Origin: Acinetobacter piscicola
GTDB taxonomy: Bacteria > Pseudomonadota > Gammaproteobacteria > Pseudomonadales > Moraxellaceae
Length of the DNA: 64,000 bases
NCBI RefSeq assembly: GCF_015218165.1
Contig: NZ_CP048659.1
Span: forward strand, 3,286,001-3,350,000
Direction of reading: 5' to 3'
Position numbers and translations under genes: made by a program. This document shows positions 27,624 through 36,722 of the stretch, one piece after another; within the stretch, counting starts at the first letter, position 1; the number at the start of each line of letters is the position of its first letter. The notes beneath the pieces are model-generated. The model searched no databases and was not told the DNA's origin. It worked only from the letters and a program-made list of their open reading frames with translations.

Positions 27624-28052
27624 ATGCTAAAAAATCTGTTATGGATCGGTATTGTATCAACTGCAATCGTTGGCTGTACGACAACAACACAGTCAGTGCA
27701 ACAACAAGAAAATTTAGCAGTGTTGCAAAATAAAACGTGGGTCATGACCCATATTGGCGCAACCGAATTTGCGAAAAAAGCAGAAACGCCTATGATTCAA
27801 TTTGGCAGTGACTTACGTGTCAGTGGCTCAGATGGATGTAACCGTATTATGGGCAATTATGCAGTAAAAAATCATCATTTAAACCTCGGTGACATCGCTT
27901 CAACAAAAATGTTATGCCCAAACAATCAAGATATTGTTGCAAAATACCATACGGCTTTAAAGAAAGTCATGGGTTATCAAGCGTATGATCAAACTTTAAA
28001 ACTGTTAGATCAGCATGGCAATGTGGTGTTGCAATACCACACCGCACCATAA
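27624..28052 (+). CDS. META-domain (HslJ-like) lipoprotein
   Basis: The 142-residue protein starts with a signal peptide ending in a lipobox (IVGC, Cys18). The mature part is a single META domain: WVMTHIG...PMIQFGSDLRVSGSDGCNRIMGNYAVK, in pieces, and LNLGDIASTKMLCP. HslJ-type proteins are outer-membrane lipoproteins linked to heat shock or novobiocin tolerance in E. coli; the mechanism is unknown. It stands alone between the DUF4105 gene and msrA. Confidence 0.88.
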   Translation: MLKNLLWIGIVSTAIVGCTTTTQSVQQQENLAVLQNKTWVMTHIGATEFAKKAETPMIQFGSDLRVSGSDGCNRIMGNYAVKNHHLNLGDIASTKMLCPNNQDIVAKYHTALKKVMGYQAYDQTLKLLDQHGNVVLQYHTAP

Positions 28053-28152
28053 GTTTGAATATATTCAAGCAGCATAAGTATCCGCACTATTTAGGTTTTT
28101 ATGCTGTTTCATTTTTCTTTTTTGATCTAGAAAATAAAATAGAAGGGAGATC

Positions 28153-28680
28153 ATGATGCAACAGGCATTATTTGGTGGTGGATGTTTTTGGTGTACTGAA
28201 GCTGTATTTTTACAACTTAAGGGCGTAGACAAAGTCGTCAGCGGTTATGCAGGTGGTAATACGATAAACCCGACTTATGAGCAAATCTGCACAGGTAACA
28301 CTAACCATGCAGAAGTAATTTTAATTGATTTCGATGAGCAGCAAATCAGTTTTAAACAATTACTCAATGTTTTTTTTACCACACATGATCCAACTACACT
28401 CAACCGTCAAGGCAATGATATTGGCACACAATATCGTTCAGTGATTTATTATTTTAATGATGAGCAAAAAGCACAAGCTGAAAGCTATATTGCAGAATTA
28501 ACCGCACAAGATTTAAATATCGTCACCGAACTTTCTCCTGTGCCAACCTTCTACCCTGCAGAAGACTATCACCAAAATTATTACGCCAAAAACCCGTCAC
28601 AAGGGTATTGCAACTTTGCGATTCCACCCAAACTGATGAAATTACAAAGCCAATTTAAAGACTTACTCAAAGAGAGTTAA
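28153..28680 (+). CDS. msrA: Peptide methionine-(S)-S-oxide reductase
   Basis: MsrA repairs oxidised methionine in proteins. The catalytic motif [12 protein letters not shown] is near the N-terminus, and [25 protein letters not shown] (in pieces) and [15 protein letters not shown] complete the family pattern, including the distal resolving Cys. At 175 residues it is the short, cytosolic form. GAAGGGAG lies 4 to 7 bases upstream of the first of two adjacent ATGs; either could be used. Confidence 0.97.
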   Translation: MMQQALFGGGCFWCTEAVFLQLKGVDKVVSGYAGGNTINPTYEQICTGNTNHAEVILIDFDEQQISFKQLLNVFFTTHDPTTLNRQGNDIGTQYRSVIYYFNDEQKAQAESYIAELTAQDLNIVTELSPVPTFYPAEDYHQNYYAKNPSQGYCNFAIPPKLMKLQSQFKDLLKES

Positions 28681-28730
28681 TTGCAAACTGAAAAACAAAT
28701 TATGTTAAAAAATAATAAAGATAAGACATA

Positions 28731-28760
28731 AAAAAAGCGATCTATCAAGATCGCTTTTTT
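28731..28760. terminator. Bidirectional terminator between msrA and exbD
   Basis: AAAAAAGCGATCT and AGATCGCTTTTTT form a perfect 13-bp inverted repeat with an ATCA loop, serving both converging transcripts. Confidence 0.93.
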
Positions 28761-28781
28761 AAAATTTACACGATATAAAAT

Positions 28782-29186
28782 TTAATTATCACTCATAAAG
28801 GCAAGATCGTTCAGTCCGGCTTCACTGGCACGAGACATGACTTGAGCAACAGTATCATAACGAGAATCTTGGTCTGCTCTCAATTGAACCGCAGGTTTTA
28901 CTGGTTTTGCTGCCTCTTCTTGGAAACGTTTTTCCAATTCAGGCAAACCAATCACCTGATCATTCCAAGCCACTTCACCCTCTTTATTGATGCTAATGGT
29001 AATGGCTTCAGGTGGCGGATCCGTAATTTCCGCAGTGGTTTTTGGCAAGGTTAATGGTATTGATGGGTTAGCAACGGTTGCAGTCACCAAAAAGATGATC
29101 ATCAATACCAACATAATGTCGATGAGCGGAATGAGATTCATCTCATTCATGCCAGCATCGTTGTCTTCACCCAATTGAAAAGCCAT
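28782..29186 (-). CDS. exbD: ExbD, TonB-system proton channel subunit
   Basis: The 134-residue protein has one N-terminal membrane helix containing the essential acidic residue in NLIPLIDIMLVLMIIFLV, then a periplasmic domain. With ExbB it couples the proton gradient to TonB. The ATG shares one base with the exbB stop codon. It is the third gene of tonB-exbB-exbD. Confidence 0.95.
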   Translation of the reverse strand: MAFQLGEDNDAGMNEMNLIPLIDIMLVLMIIFLVTATVANPSIPLTLPKTTAEITDPPPEAITISINKEGEVAWNDQVIGLPELEKRFQEEAAKPVKPAVQLRADQDSRYDTVAQVMSRASEAGLNDLAFMSDN

Positions 29187-29806
29187 TAAGCTTGACCTCC
29201 AACTAAACTTTTTTGTGTTGCTTGATGTTCAACTTTCGTAGTTGAGTCTTGTTGCAACATGGTATCAATCAATAAACCGTGTGCTTGGTCTTGCAATTCA
29301 TTTGACAATGTACGGTTGAAACGCACACAAATGTTATATGCCAATACCGCAGGAATTGCGACAGCCAAACCCAAACCTGTCATGATTAAAGCTTCACCAA
29401 CTGGTGTTGCCACTTGTGCTAAGCCTGCTTGACCACTTTTACCCACAGCGACAAGCGCATGGAAAATCCCCCAAACTGTACCAAACAAACCCACAAATGG
29501 TGCGATAGAAGCAATAGTTCCTAGAACCGAAACCCCTTTTTCAGCATTTGACTTTTCAACCGAGATTTGGCGTAACAAGGCTTGTTCAGCGACTGCTTTA
29601 CGTTGATCAAAACCTAAAGGAGCAAGTTTTGCTTTCAGCTGATTGACCGCTTGCGCAAGATGTGCTTGCGCTTGTTGTTTAAGCTGACGTGTACCCATCA
29701 AACGTAAAATGAATACTGTCCATGTGGCAATAGACATTGCCAATAACACGAAATACAGTGTCTTACTGACTGCATCTGCATGTTGCCAATAAACTGAAAA
29801 GTTCAT
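29186..29806 (-). CDS. exbB: ExbB, TonB-system proton channel subunit
   Basis: A MotA/TolQ/ExbB-family protein of 206 residues with three membrane segments. The conserved block GVSVLGTIASIAPFVGLFGTVWGIFHAL and the downstream VATPVGEALIMTGLGLAVAIPAVLAYN are present. It forms the pentameric part of the motor that energises TonB. It starts 33 bp after tonB and abuts exbD. Confidence 0.96.
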   Translation of the reverse strand: MNFSVYWQHADAVSKTLYFVLLAMSIATWTVFILRLMGTRQLKQQAQAHLAQAVNQLKAKLAPLGFDQRKAVAEQALLRQISVEKSNAEKGVSVLGTIASIAPFVGLFGTVWGIFHALVAVGKSGQAGLAQVATPVGEALIMTGLGLAVAIPAVLAYNICVRFNRTLSNELQDQAHGLLIDTMLQQDSTTKVEHQATQKSLVGGQA

Positions 29807-29839
29807 ATTTGAACTCCTGATAAGGTTAGCCGGTTAAAT

Positions 29840-30682
29840 TTATTGTCCAGAGGTTTTCAGACTTACAGGTAAATCTGCAATCATTGCACGCCCATCACTT
29901 GATGGATTCATCCTTGCAAAACGTACAGCACTGCGTACTTCACGATCAAGACTAGGTAAACCACTTGATTTTAAAACAGTCACATTGGTGATTTTACCCG
30001 CAGGATTAATCTCTATACGAACAAGTAAAGATCTACTTTGATTTTTAAGCAAGTCATCATCAAAATCAAATGCAGGTGCTTTTTTCCAAGAGATCTCGCC
30101 TGCACTCAACTTACGTGGTTGCTGTGCTTCTTGTTGGCGACGTTGTTGCTCTTGCTGTTGTCTTAACTGCTCTTGACGTTGTTGCTCTTGCTGTTGTCTT
30201 AACTGATCTTGACGTTGCTGCTCTTGGCGTTGTTGTTCCTGACGCTGTTGCTCTAAACGTTGCTGCTCTTGACGTTGTTGCTCTTGCTGACGCTGCTCTT
30301 GCTCACGTTTAATTTTTTCTTGATCAATCTTGGGTTCTTCCTGTTGAATGGCTTTCTTTTCCACTACAGGTTTTTTCTGGGTAATCAATTTTGGTTTTTC
30401 CACGGGCGGTGGCGGTGCTTTTTTCTCAACCACAGGCTTCGGTTCAACCTTCGGCTTGACAGGAGGTGGAGGCGGTGGTGGTGGAATCACCTGTTCTTCT
30501 TTGATTTTAACAAATTTGACTTGAATCGGTTTTTTCTCGATGGGTTTTAACTCAGGTGTTTTTAGATGACTCAATGCCCATAATGCCCCCATGTGTCCCA
30601 CAAGAACGGCAATTACAGCAGCAATGACCTTTTTCTTCATTGGGTTGGGTGCCTGCATGTTAGAAGTGGAAGATTGACTCAT
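29840..30682 (-). CDS. tonB: TonB energy transducer with expanded Gln/Arg-rich linker
   Basis: TonB spans the periplasm and opens receptors such as the PiuA-like one in this window. The 280-residue protein has a cytoplasmic start, a membrane helix (residues 17-36), a Pro-rich segment with eight consecutive Pro near residue 65-75, then a long low-complexity stretch of QEQQRQ-type repeats (about residues 125-190) and a C-terminal TonB domain with SLLVRIEINPAGKITNVTVLKSSG and REVRSAVRFARMNP. The linker is longer and more Gln-rich than in the classical protein. A Fur-like palindrome lies about 100 bp upstream. Confidence 0.94.
   Translation of the reverse strand: MSQSSTSNMQAPNPMKKKVIAAVIAVLVGHMGALWALSHLKTPELKPIEKKPIQVKFVKIKEEQVIPPPPPPPPVKPKVEPKPVVEKKAPPPPVEKPKLITQKKPVVEKKAIQQEEPKIDQEKIKREQEQRQQEQQRQEQQRLEQQRQEQQRQEQQRQDQLRQQQEQQRQEQLRQQQEQQRRQQEAQQPRKLSAGEISWKKAPAFDFDDDLLKNQSRSLLVRIEINPAGKITNVTVLKSSGLPSLDREVRSAVRFARMNPSSDGRAMIADLPVSLKTSGQ
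30115..30315. repeat. Imperfect short repeats encoding the TonB Gln-rich linker
   Basis: About 200 bases inside tonB consist of diverged 15-base-scale units built from TTGTTGCTCTTGACG-like words on the plus strand. They encode repeated QEQQRQ blocks. Such a tract can expand or contract in frame. Confidence 0.75.
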
Positions 30683-30777
30683 ACGAATCTAAATACCTAA
30701 ATCTGAGAAAATCTATATACAAGATAGCTTGTTTAGATTGAACTCATCGGATAGAACAATGAAAGTGCGCCAATAAT

Positions 30778-30798
30778 AAATGAGAAGTGTTTTCATTT
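30778..30798 (-). promoter_or_regulatory. Fur-like palindrome upstream of tonB
   Basis: The core TGAGAAGTGTTTTCA matches the Fur 7-1-7 pattern (TGATAATNATTATCA) at 10 of 14 defined positions and extends as AAATGA...TCATTT with near-perfect dyad symmetry over 21 bases. It lies about 96 bp before the tonB start. Iron control is inferred. Confidence 0.6.
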
Positions 30799-30844
30799 GC
30801 AACTACTTTTTGGTTGCTTTTAAGCGTTTTATCAAGCAAAAATG

Positions 30845-30870
30845 TAAAAAAGGATGCACTATGGCATCCT
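30845..30870 (-). terminator. Terminator downstream of purU
   Basis: On the minus strand AGGATGC and GCATCCT pair around a 6-base loop and are followed by six T. It lies 25 bp beyond the purU stop. Confidence 0.85.
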
Positions 30871-30894
30871 CTCTTGACATCAAAAATCTATATA

Positions 30895-31761
30895 TTATTG
30901 AAATACAACTGTTTTGTTCCCATCAACAATAATACGATCTTCTAAATGCCATTTTACTGCACGTGCAAGCACATTACGTTCTACATCTTGTCCAAGTTCA
31001 CGTAATTGTTCCACCGTAAAATCATGGCTTACACGTTCTACATCTTGTTCAATGATCGGACCTTGGTCTAAATCTGCCGTGACGTAGTGTGCCGTCGCAC
31101 CAATCAATTTCACCCCTTTCTCATGGGCTTGTTTGTATGGATTTGCTCCGACAAAGGCAGGTAGGAATGAATGGTGAATATTAATGATTTTCATTTCCCA
31201 TTTTTGTACAAATTCTTCATCCAAAATTTGCATATAACGCGCCAAGATCAATAAATCATTGCCTTGCATCATTTCATCAATTTGTGCATAGGCTTCACGT
31301 TTATTTTCTTTATTTACAGGCACGACATGGAATGGAATACCAAAATTTTCCACAGCTTCTCTTAAATCAGGATGATTTGACACAACTTGGGTAATTTCAC
31401 ACGGTAAACCGCCACGCGCATGACGCCATAACAGCTCAAGTAAAGCATGGTCAACTTTTGATACTAAAATCCCCACTTTTTTCAAATCACTGACCAAAGC
31501 TAGACGCCAATGCATGCTATAACGCTCTGCTACATTCGTAGCAAACGTCTGTAACAAAGTTTCACGACGGCTTTGTAGATTTTCTAACTCGAACTCAACA
31601 CGCATAAAATAACGCCCGCCTTGAGCTTCTGTTGCATATTGATCAAGCGCAGTAATATTTGCTCCTTGATGATACAAAAAGCTCGATACAGCTTGCACAA
31701 TTCCTGGCTTATCTTCACAAGTAATCAGGAGACGTGCTGTGTTGGCAGTAGTCATGTTCAT
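30895..31761 (-). CDS. purU: Formyltetrahydrofolate deformylase
   Basis: PurU hydrolyses 10-formyl-tetrahydrofolate to formate and tetrahydrofolate, balancing the one-carbon pool and feeding PurT. An N-terminal ACT-type domain (RLLITCEDKPGIVQAVSSFL, in one piece of 20) precedes a formyltransferase-like domain with VSNHPDLR, RYMQILDEEF, the catalytic INIHHSFLPAFVGANPY region and GATAHYVTADLDQGPIIEQD. I chose the ATG at 31761 (288 residues); a GTG start 15 bases earlier or the ATG two codons later are alternatives. Confidence 0.95.
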   Translation of the reverse strand: MNMTTANTARLLITCEDKPGIVQAVSSFLYHQGANITALDQYATEAQGGRYFMRVEFELENLQSRRETLLQTFATNVAERYSMHWRLALVSDLKKVGILVSKVDHALLELLWRHARGGLPCEITQVVSNHPDLREAVENFGIPFHVVPVNKENKREAYAQIDEMMQGNDLLILARYMQILDEEFVQKWEMKIINIHHSFLPAFVGANPYKQAHEKGVKLIGATAHYVTADLDQGPIIEQDVERVSHDFTVEQLRELGQDVERNVLARAVKWHLEDRIIVDGNKTVVFQ

Positions 31762-31846
31762 GTTAATTGATATCACTTATACGTTAATTTGAAAACAGCC
31801 GAATATTCTAACGCTTTTTACACAGCTTTCAATCATCGAACGCAAT

Positions 31847-32539
31847 TCAATCATGTTTTAAAGTCGATAAACTCGCAAATAACTCAGAAGAACCAAAACT
31901 TTCAAGCAAGCGCTCATAAGTCTCACGACTCTCTCCACGCAAGTAAGGACCTTCTAAGAACACCATTTGACGCAAAGCTTGCCACATCCATTTTTCATCT
32001 AAATGATTAGAATCACTTAAATGTCCTGACATGTATAAAAAATTTGTCCAGTTGGTCAATACAATCCAAATATTAATAATCAACGCTTCAATTTCAGAAG
32101 CCGTCATTTGCATCAAACCCGCTTCAACAAAAGCATGATAAATTTTTTGCCCTTGTTGCATGACCTTACCTGCGAAACGTGGATAAATTTTTCTAAAGTC
32201 AGCATTATTTTCAATCAAATGATAAACATCTCGATGCAAAAAACGATATTCCCAAAGTTGACTACTCAACACTTGGAAATAACGGATTTTATCGTTTGCG
32301 TTGACTGTCCGGTCATCAGGCAATGCCAACATCTCTAAGGTTTCTTTTTGATAGCGCTCCATCAACTCTTTGATGATTTCTTGTTTGTTGCGAAAATGAT
32401 AATACAAATTACCTGGACTGATCCCAAGCTCAGCAGCAATATGATTCGTGGTAATTGAACGTTCGCCACGCTCATTAAAAAGTTGCAAGCTAATCTGCAA
32501 AATTCGATCTTTGGTTTTTACCGTTTTAGTATGCGACAT
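31847..32539 (-). CDS. TetR-family transcriptional regulator
   Basis: The 230-residue protein has a TetR helix-turn-helix domain at residues about 10-57, with DRILQISLQLFNERGERSIT and HIAAELGISPGNLYYHFRNK. The C-terminal ligand-binding region is unlike well-known subfamilies. It is divergent from the aldehyde dehydrogenase gene with 112 bp between them, which suggests it controls that gene and itself in response to an aldehyde-related or lipid-related ligand. This is an inference from arrangement. Confidence 0.9.
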   Translation of the reverse strand: MSHTKTVKTKDRILQISLQLFNERGERSITTNHIAAELGISPGNLYYHFRNKQEIIKELMERYQKETLEMLALPDDRTVNANDKIRYFQVLSSQLWEYRFLHRDVYHLIENNADFRKIYPRFAGKVMQQGQKIYHAFVEAGLMQMTASEIEALIINIWIVLTNWTNFLYMSGHLSDSNHLDEKWMWQALRQMVFLEGPYLRGESRETYERLLESFGSSELFASLSTLKHD

Positions 32540-32651
32540 CCTAATACCATATTTCAGTGTTAGCTTAGGCTAACATATAAAGTAACTTGACTAATTAGAG
32601 CTTTTACTCTAAAAATTATCATAAATCAGCTCCTCTCTAAAGGTGTTCGAG

Positions 32652-34100
32652 ATGAACAGTCAAACAAAAACAAATTCAATGACTTCTTATACCCCTGAAG
32701 TTCAACATTTACATGATACGCTTACTCAGCAAAAGCAAGCCTATCAACGTTATCCAGTACCTACTGCAAAAGAGCGTATTGAGCGTTTAGCACGCCTTAA
32801 AAAAGTGTTACTAAAATATCAAGATCAACTTGCAGAAGCAATTAATCAAGATTATGGTAATCGCTCTATCACCGAAACAAAAATTGGTGAGCTCATCACT
32901 TGTTTAGAACAAATCAAATATTATAGTAAAAATATTAGTACATGGATGAAACCATCTAAACGCCATGTGGGTATCATGCATCAACCATCTAAAGCATGGG
33001 TACAATATCAACCACTTGGCGTGATCGGGATTATTACACCGTGGAATTATCCATTGCTACTTTCTGTCGGCCCACTGATCTGCGCATTAGCCGCAGGTAA
33101 CCATGCCATGATCAAAATCTCAAGTTCATCCATGAACCTTGGTTATGTCTTAGAAAATGCCCTTGCTGAAGCTTTTCCACGTGAACTCGTTGCCGTCATT
33201 ACAGGAGGCGGTGTAATTTCCGATGCTTTTAGTCATTTGGCGTTTGACAAAATAATTTTCACAGGCTCAACCAATGTGGGTAAAACCGTCATGGCGGCAG
33301 CTTCAGAAAACTTAGTCCCTGTGATTTTAGAACTTGGTGGAAAATCCCCTGCAATTGTGCATCCATCAACTGAAATCAAAGATGTCGCACAACGTTTAGC
33401 CTTTGGTAAATTATGGAATGCGGGGCAAACCTGTGTTGCACCTGACCATTTATTCTTACCGAAAGGTAAAACTGCTGAATTTGTAGAGCATTATAAAACG
33501 ATCGTGACAGGCATGTATCCAAACATTGCCAACAATCAAGATTACACCTCGATGATTAATGATAAGCAATATAGACGTGTACTAGGCTATTTAGAGGATG
33601 CACAAGCTCAAGGTGCTGAACTGATTGAAATCAATCCTAAAAATGAAGATTTAACGCAAGCACGTAAGATTGCACCAACCTTAGTCACAGGTGTCACAAC
33701 TGAAATGGACATCATGAAAAATGAAATCTTTGGTCCAGTATTGCCAATCATGGAATATGATCAAATCGATGAGGTTATCGACTTTATTAATAGCCGTCCA
33801 CGTCCACTTGCATTATACTATTTCGACTTTGACGATGCGCGAGCACAGTATGTCGCTCAGCGTACTCATTCAGGGCACTTCGGTCAAAATGCGTTATTGA
33901 CCCATGTCGCGCAAGACGACCTACCGTTCGGAGGCGTTGGTGCATCAGGTATGGGGAAATATCACGGTCCAGAAGGTTTTTTCAGTTTATCGCATGAACG
34001 CTCTATGATGTCGATGCCAAAACTATTTAGCATAAAATTCATCCTACCGCCATTTGGTGGTGCTGTTCATAAAATTTTAGAGAAAACTTTTATCCGCTAA
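32652..34100 (+). CDS. Aldehyde dehydrogenase, coniferyl-aldehyde-dehydrogenase-like
   Basis: A 482-residue NAD(P)-dependent aldehyde dehydrogenase. The general-base Glu is in ELGGKSPA, the nucleophile Cys in NAGQTCVAPDH, and the substrate-binding NYPLLLSVGPLICALAAGN and EIFGPVLPI blocks are intact. The short C-terminal form with a hydrophobic tail (SMPKLFSIKFILPPF) resembles CalB-type and fatty-aldehyde enzymes. I chose the ATG at 32652 with AAAGG 8 bases upstream. It is divergent from the TetR gene, its likely regulator. The true substrate is not visible. Confidence 0.88.
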   Translation: MNSQTKTNSMTSYTPEVQHLHDTLTQQKQAYQRYPVPTAKERIERLARLKKVLLKYQDQLAEAINQDYGNRSITETKIGELITCLEQIKYYSKNISTWMKPSKRHVGIMHQPSKAWVQYQPLGVIGIITPWNYPLLLSVGPLICALAAGNHAMIKISSSSMNLGYVLENALAEAFPRELVAVITGGGVISDAFSHLAFDKIIFTGSTNVGKTVMAAASENLVPVILELGGKSPAIVHPSTEIKDVAQRLAFGKLWNAGQTCVAPDHLFLPKGKTAEFVEHYKTIVTGMYPNIANNQDYTSMINDKQYRRVLGYLEDAQAQGAELIEINPKNEDLTQARKIAPTLVTGVTTEMDIMKNEIFGPVLPIMEYDQIDEVIDFINSRPRPLALYYFDFDDARAQYVAQRTHSGHFGQNALLTHVAQDDLPFGGVGASGMGKYHGPEGFFSLSHERSMMSMPKLFSIKFILPPFGGAVHKILEKTFIR

Positions 34101-34155
34101 ATGATCAAGGCATGATCTATCGTCAAAGATCATGCAGTGTTTTCATCGATTCCGC

Positions 34156-34184
34156 TTGTCTTTTAAGCGAAATTTTGGTATAAA
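34156..34184 (+). promoter_or_regulatory. Sigma-70 type promoter for rpmB-rpmG
   Basis: TTGTCT (-35) and TATAAA (-10) are 17 bases apart, about 80 bp before the rpmB start codon, the expected strength for a ribosomal protein operon. Confidence 0.75.
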
Positions 34185-34265
34185 ACGCCCCTTGAAAGAA
34201 TTCAATCCGTTTTATTTTGACTGGCCATACAGATTTGCTGTTGGCTAAATCAATGGAGTTACACC

Positions 34266-34502
34266 ATGTCTAAGGTTTGCCAAGTTACCGGCAAGCGTCC
34301 AGTCGTTGGTAACAACGTCTCACACGCCAACAACAAAACTAAACGCCGGTTCGAGCCGAACCTGCACCACCACCGTTTCTGGTTAGAAAGCGAAAAACGT
34401 TTCGTACGTCTTCGTCTAACTACTAAAGGTATGCGTATTATCGACAAATTGGGCATCGAAAAGGTTGTTGCTGACCTACGTGCTCAAGGTCAAAAGATCT
34501 AA
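34266..34502 (+). CDS. rpmB: Ribosomal protein bL28
   Basis: The 78-residue basic protein starts [20 protein letters not shown] and continues [15 protein letters not shown], the standard bL28 pattern. GGAG lies upstream of the ATG. rpmG follows after 12 bp with its own AAGGAG. Confidence 0.98.
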
Positions 34503-34514
34503 GGAGTCTGAACC

Positions 34515-34670
34515 ATGCGTGATAAAATTCGCCTAGTTTCTACTGCTGGTACAGGTTATTTCTATACCACAACCAAGAACAAACGTACTATGCCGGAAAA
34601 AATGGAAATCAAAAAATTTGATCCAAAAATCCGTCAACACGTAATTTTCAAAGAAGCTAAAATTAAATAA
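34515..34670 (+). CDS. rpmG: Ribosomal protein bL33
   Basis: This 51-residue gene reads [20 protein letters not shown] followed by [17 protein letters not shown] and ends EAKIK. It is the Cys-free form of bL33, which does not need zinc. AAGGAG lies 8 bases before the ATG. It forms the classical rpmB-rpmG pair and is followed by a terminator. Confidence 0.98.
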   Translation: MRDKIRLVSTAGTGYFYTTTKNKRTMPEKMEIKKFDPKIRQHVIFKEAKIK

Positions 34671-34690
34671 TTTTAGTTTTCTAAAAAAAC

Positions 34691-34715
34691 ACGGCCCTTT
34701 TGGGTCGTTTTTTTT
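34691..34715 (+). terminator. Terminator after rpmG
   Basis: ACGGCCC and GGGTCGT form a 7-bp stem with one G-T pair around a TTTT loop and a run of eight or more T. Confidence 0.88.
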
Positions 34716-34832
34716 GCTTTTTTTTTATGCAAATTGTTAAAATCCTCACAGTTTTTTATTTTGGCACCCTTTGTGCTTAGTCTGTACATTGGCGTTGTCC
34801 TATAACTTTCCCCACCAATTAAGGAGTGTTGA

Positions 34833-36551
34833 GTGCCACATGATGTAGATTTGATTATTTTACTTGCAGTTGGTTTTGGTATAGCGCTCATTTTCGGCTA
34901 TATCGCTGCTCGTTTGCGTTTACCTCCCTTGATCGGCTATTTGATTGCCGGAATTATTATTAGTCCAAATACTCCAGGAATCGTCGGAGATATTACCCTT
35001 GCCAATCAGCTTGCAGAACTCGGCGTCATGTTCCTGATGTTTGGCGTAGGTATGCATTTTTCTTTAAATGATTTAATTCAAGTTCGACGTATTGCACTGC
35101 CCGGTGCGATTTTACAAATTACCGTTGCCACGCTCTTGGGCATGATCGTGTCACACTTTTGGGGATGGAGTTGGGGTTCCTCCTTAGTATTCGGTTTAAG
35201 TTTATCCTGTGCCAGTACGGTTGTTCTCCTCAAAGCACTGGGTGATAAAGGCTTACTCAACTCCGTCAATGGTAAAATTGCGGTTGGTTGGCTCTTGGTC
35301 GAAGACCTTGTGATGGTGTTAGTTCTGGTTTTATTGCCTGCAACAGCAGTTTTACTCGGGGGACAAGCACTTGCAGGACATGACAGCAATGAAAATATTT
35401 GGCTCACCTTAGGCATTACCTTACTCAAGGTATCTGGCTTTATTGCCTTTATGCTTATTATTGGTAAGCGCCTTGTACCAATGATCATGCAATATGTCGC
35501 TCGTTTAGGCTCTAGAGAGCTTTTCACCCTGACTGTGGTGGCAGCAGCCGTCTCCATTGCATACGGCTCATACGCTATCTTTGGCGTCTCTATGGCGCTC
35601 GGTGCATTCTTTGCGGGAATGGTTGTTAAAGAATCTGACTTTAGCCATCGTGCAGAAGAAGAAACGCTACCTTTAAGAGAAATTTTCTCGATTTTATTCT
35701 TTGTGTCAGTGGGTATGTTGTTTGACCCAAGAATCATTATTGAACAACCTTTACATATTTTAGCGGTGATCGCCATCATTATGATTGGTAAGACTTTGGC
35801 TGCTATGGCACTCGTCTTATTTTTCCGTTATCCATTGAATACTGCATTAACTGTAGGTGCAAGTTTGGCACAAATCGGGGAATTTTCTTTTATCCTTGCG
35901 ACATTAGGCTTGTCTTTAGGTTTGCTTACACCTGAAGCACAAAACTTAATTTTAGCGGGTGCTTTATTCTCCATCACACTCAATTCATTTTTATTCTCAG
36001 CCATTGAACCTGTACAAAATTGGATTCGTGAACGTTCACATTTGGCACGTTTACTTGAACGTAGCGGCGATCCATTGGCCATGCTTCCTGATGAAGTGGA
36101 TCAAGACTATCTGCGTGATCAAGTCGTTATCGTTGGGCATGGTGAAGTTGGACGACGTATTACTAAAACGTTAATGGATGATGGCATCAAAGTCGTCATT
36201 GCTGAAGAAAATCGTGAGATTGTGGAAAATCTGCGTGAAAAAGGCATTGCTGCGGTTTCTGGTCATGCCACAGAAGCTGGTGTGTTGATTCAAGCACATA
36301 TTCAACATGCACGGCTCTTGGTGCTCTCTCCGATGGATATTTTAGATATTCATAAAATTGTTGATACAGCAAAATTATTGAATCCGCAAATTCAAGTTTT
36401 GGTCTGTGCTGAAAGTAAAGAAGAGGCGGAAGTGATTCGCCAAGATCAAATTGGAGAAGTATATTATGCCAAAGAGGAAATGGCGAAAAATATGAGCAAT
36501 CATATTTTAAATCAGATCCAAATTGCGCATCATCACGAACCAACACATTGA
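34833..36551 (+). CDS. Monovalent cation:proton antiporter-2 family protein (YbaL/KefB-like)
   Basis: A 572-residue CPA2 antiporter with twelve or so membrane segments; LPPLIGYLIAGIIISPNTPG and LAELGVMFLMFGVGMHFSL match YbaL-type proteins. A cytoplasmic TrkA-N/RCK nucleotide-binding domain follows (VVIVGHGEVGRRITKTLMDD, residues about 430-450). It probably exchanges K+ for H+ under nucleotide control. The start is a GTG, supported by AAGGAG 6 bases upstream; no ATG in frame fits. It is monocistronic with its own terminator. Confidence 0.9.
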   Translation: MPHDVDLIILLAVGFGIALIFGYIAARLRLPPLIGYLIAGIIISPNTPGIVGDITLANQLAELGVMFLMFGVGMHFSLNDLIQVRRIALPGAILQITVATLLGMIVSHFWGWSWGSSLVFGLSLSCASTVVLLKALGDKGLLNSVNGKIAVGWLLVEDLVMVLVLVLLPATAVLLGGQALAGHDSNENIWLTLGITLLKVSGFIAFMLIIGKRLVPMIMQYVARLGSRELFTLTVVAAAVSIAYGSYAIFGVSMALGAFFAGMVVKESDFSHRAEEETLPLREIFSILFFVSVGMLFDPRIIIEQPLHILAVIAIIMIGKTLAAMALVLFFRYPLNTALTVGASLAQIGEFSFILATLGLSLGLLTPEAQNLILAGALFSITLNSFLFSAIEPVQNWIRERSHLARLLERSGDPLAMLPDEVDQDYLRDQVVIVGHGEVGRRITKTLMDDGIKVVIAEENREIVENLREKGIAAVSGHATEAGVLIQAHIQHARLLVLSPMDILDIHKIVDTAKLLNPQIQVLVCAESKEEAEVIRQDQIGEVYYAKEEMAKNMSNHILNQIQIAHHHEPTH

Positions 36552-36569
36552 TTCATTGAATATTTTTAA

Positions 36570-36598
36570 CAGACTATCAAATAGGGTAGTCTGTTTTT
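36570..36598 (+). terminator. Terminator after the antiporter gene
   Basis: CAGACTA and TAGTCTG pair around a 10-base loop followed by TTTTTG. Confidence 0.8.
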
Positions 36599-36722
36599 GT
36601 TTGATTAAAATCATGCTAAACAAAAGTCACATACGTTATAACTTTATAAAATGCATTTTACTCTGCACACTTGAACGATAGATAAATGTAATTTAAATAT
36701 AAAAGATCAATAAGAGGACAAT

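Noticed and set aside
30070..30550. Plus-strand frames rich in Val/Leu/Ala opposite tonB
   Set aside because: They are the antisense reading of the TonB Gln- and Pro-rich repeats, so their openness and low complexity are by-products.
34259..34456. Minus-strand 65-codon frame across rpmB
   Set aside because: Antisense of a ribosomal protein gene with clear promoter and start on the plus strand.
35078..35779. Minus-strand 233-codon frame opposite the antiporter gene
   Set aside because: Despite its length, it is fully antisense to a well-supported membrane protein, and its Lys/Thr/Ser-rich text has no domain likeness.
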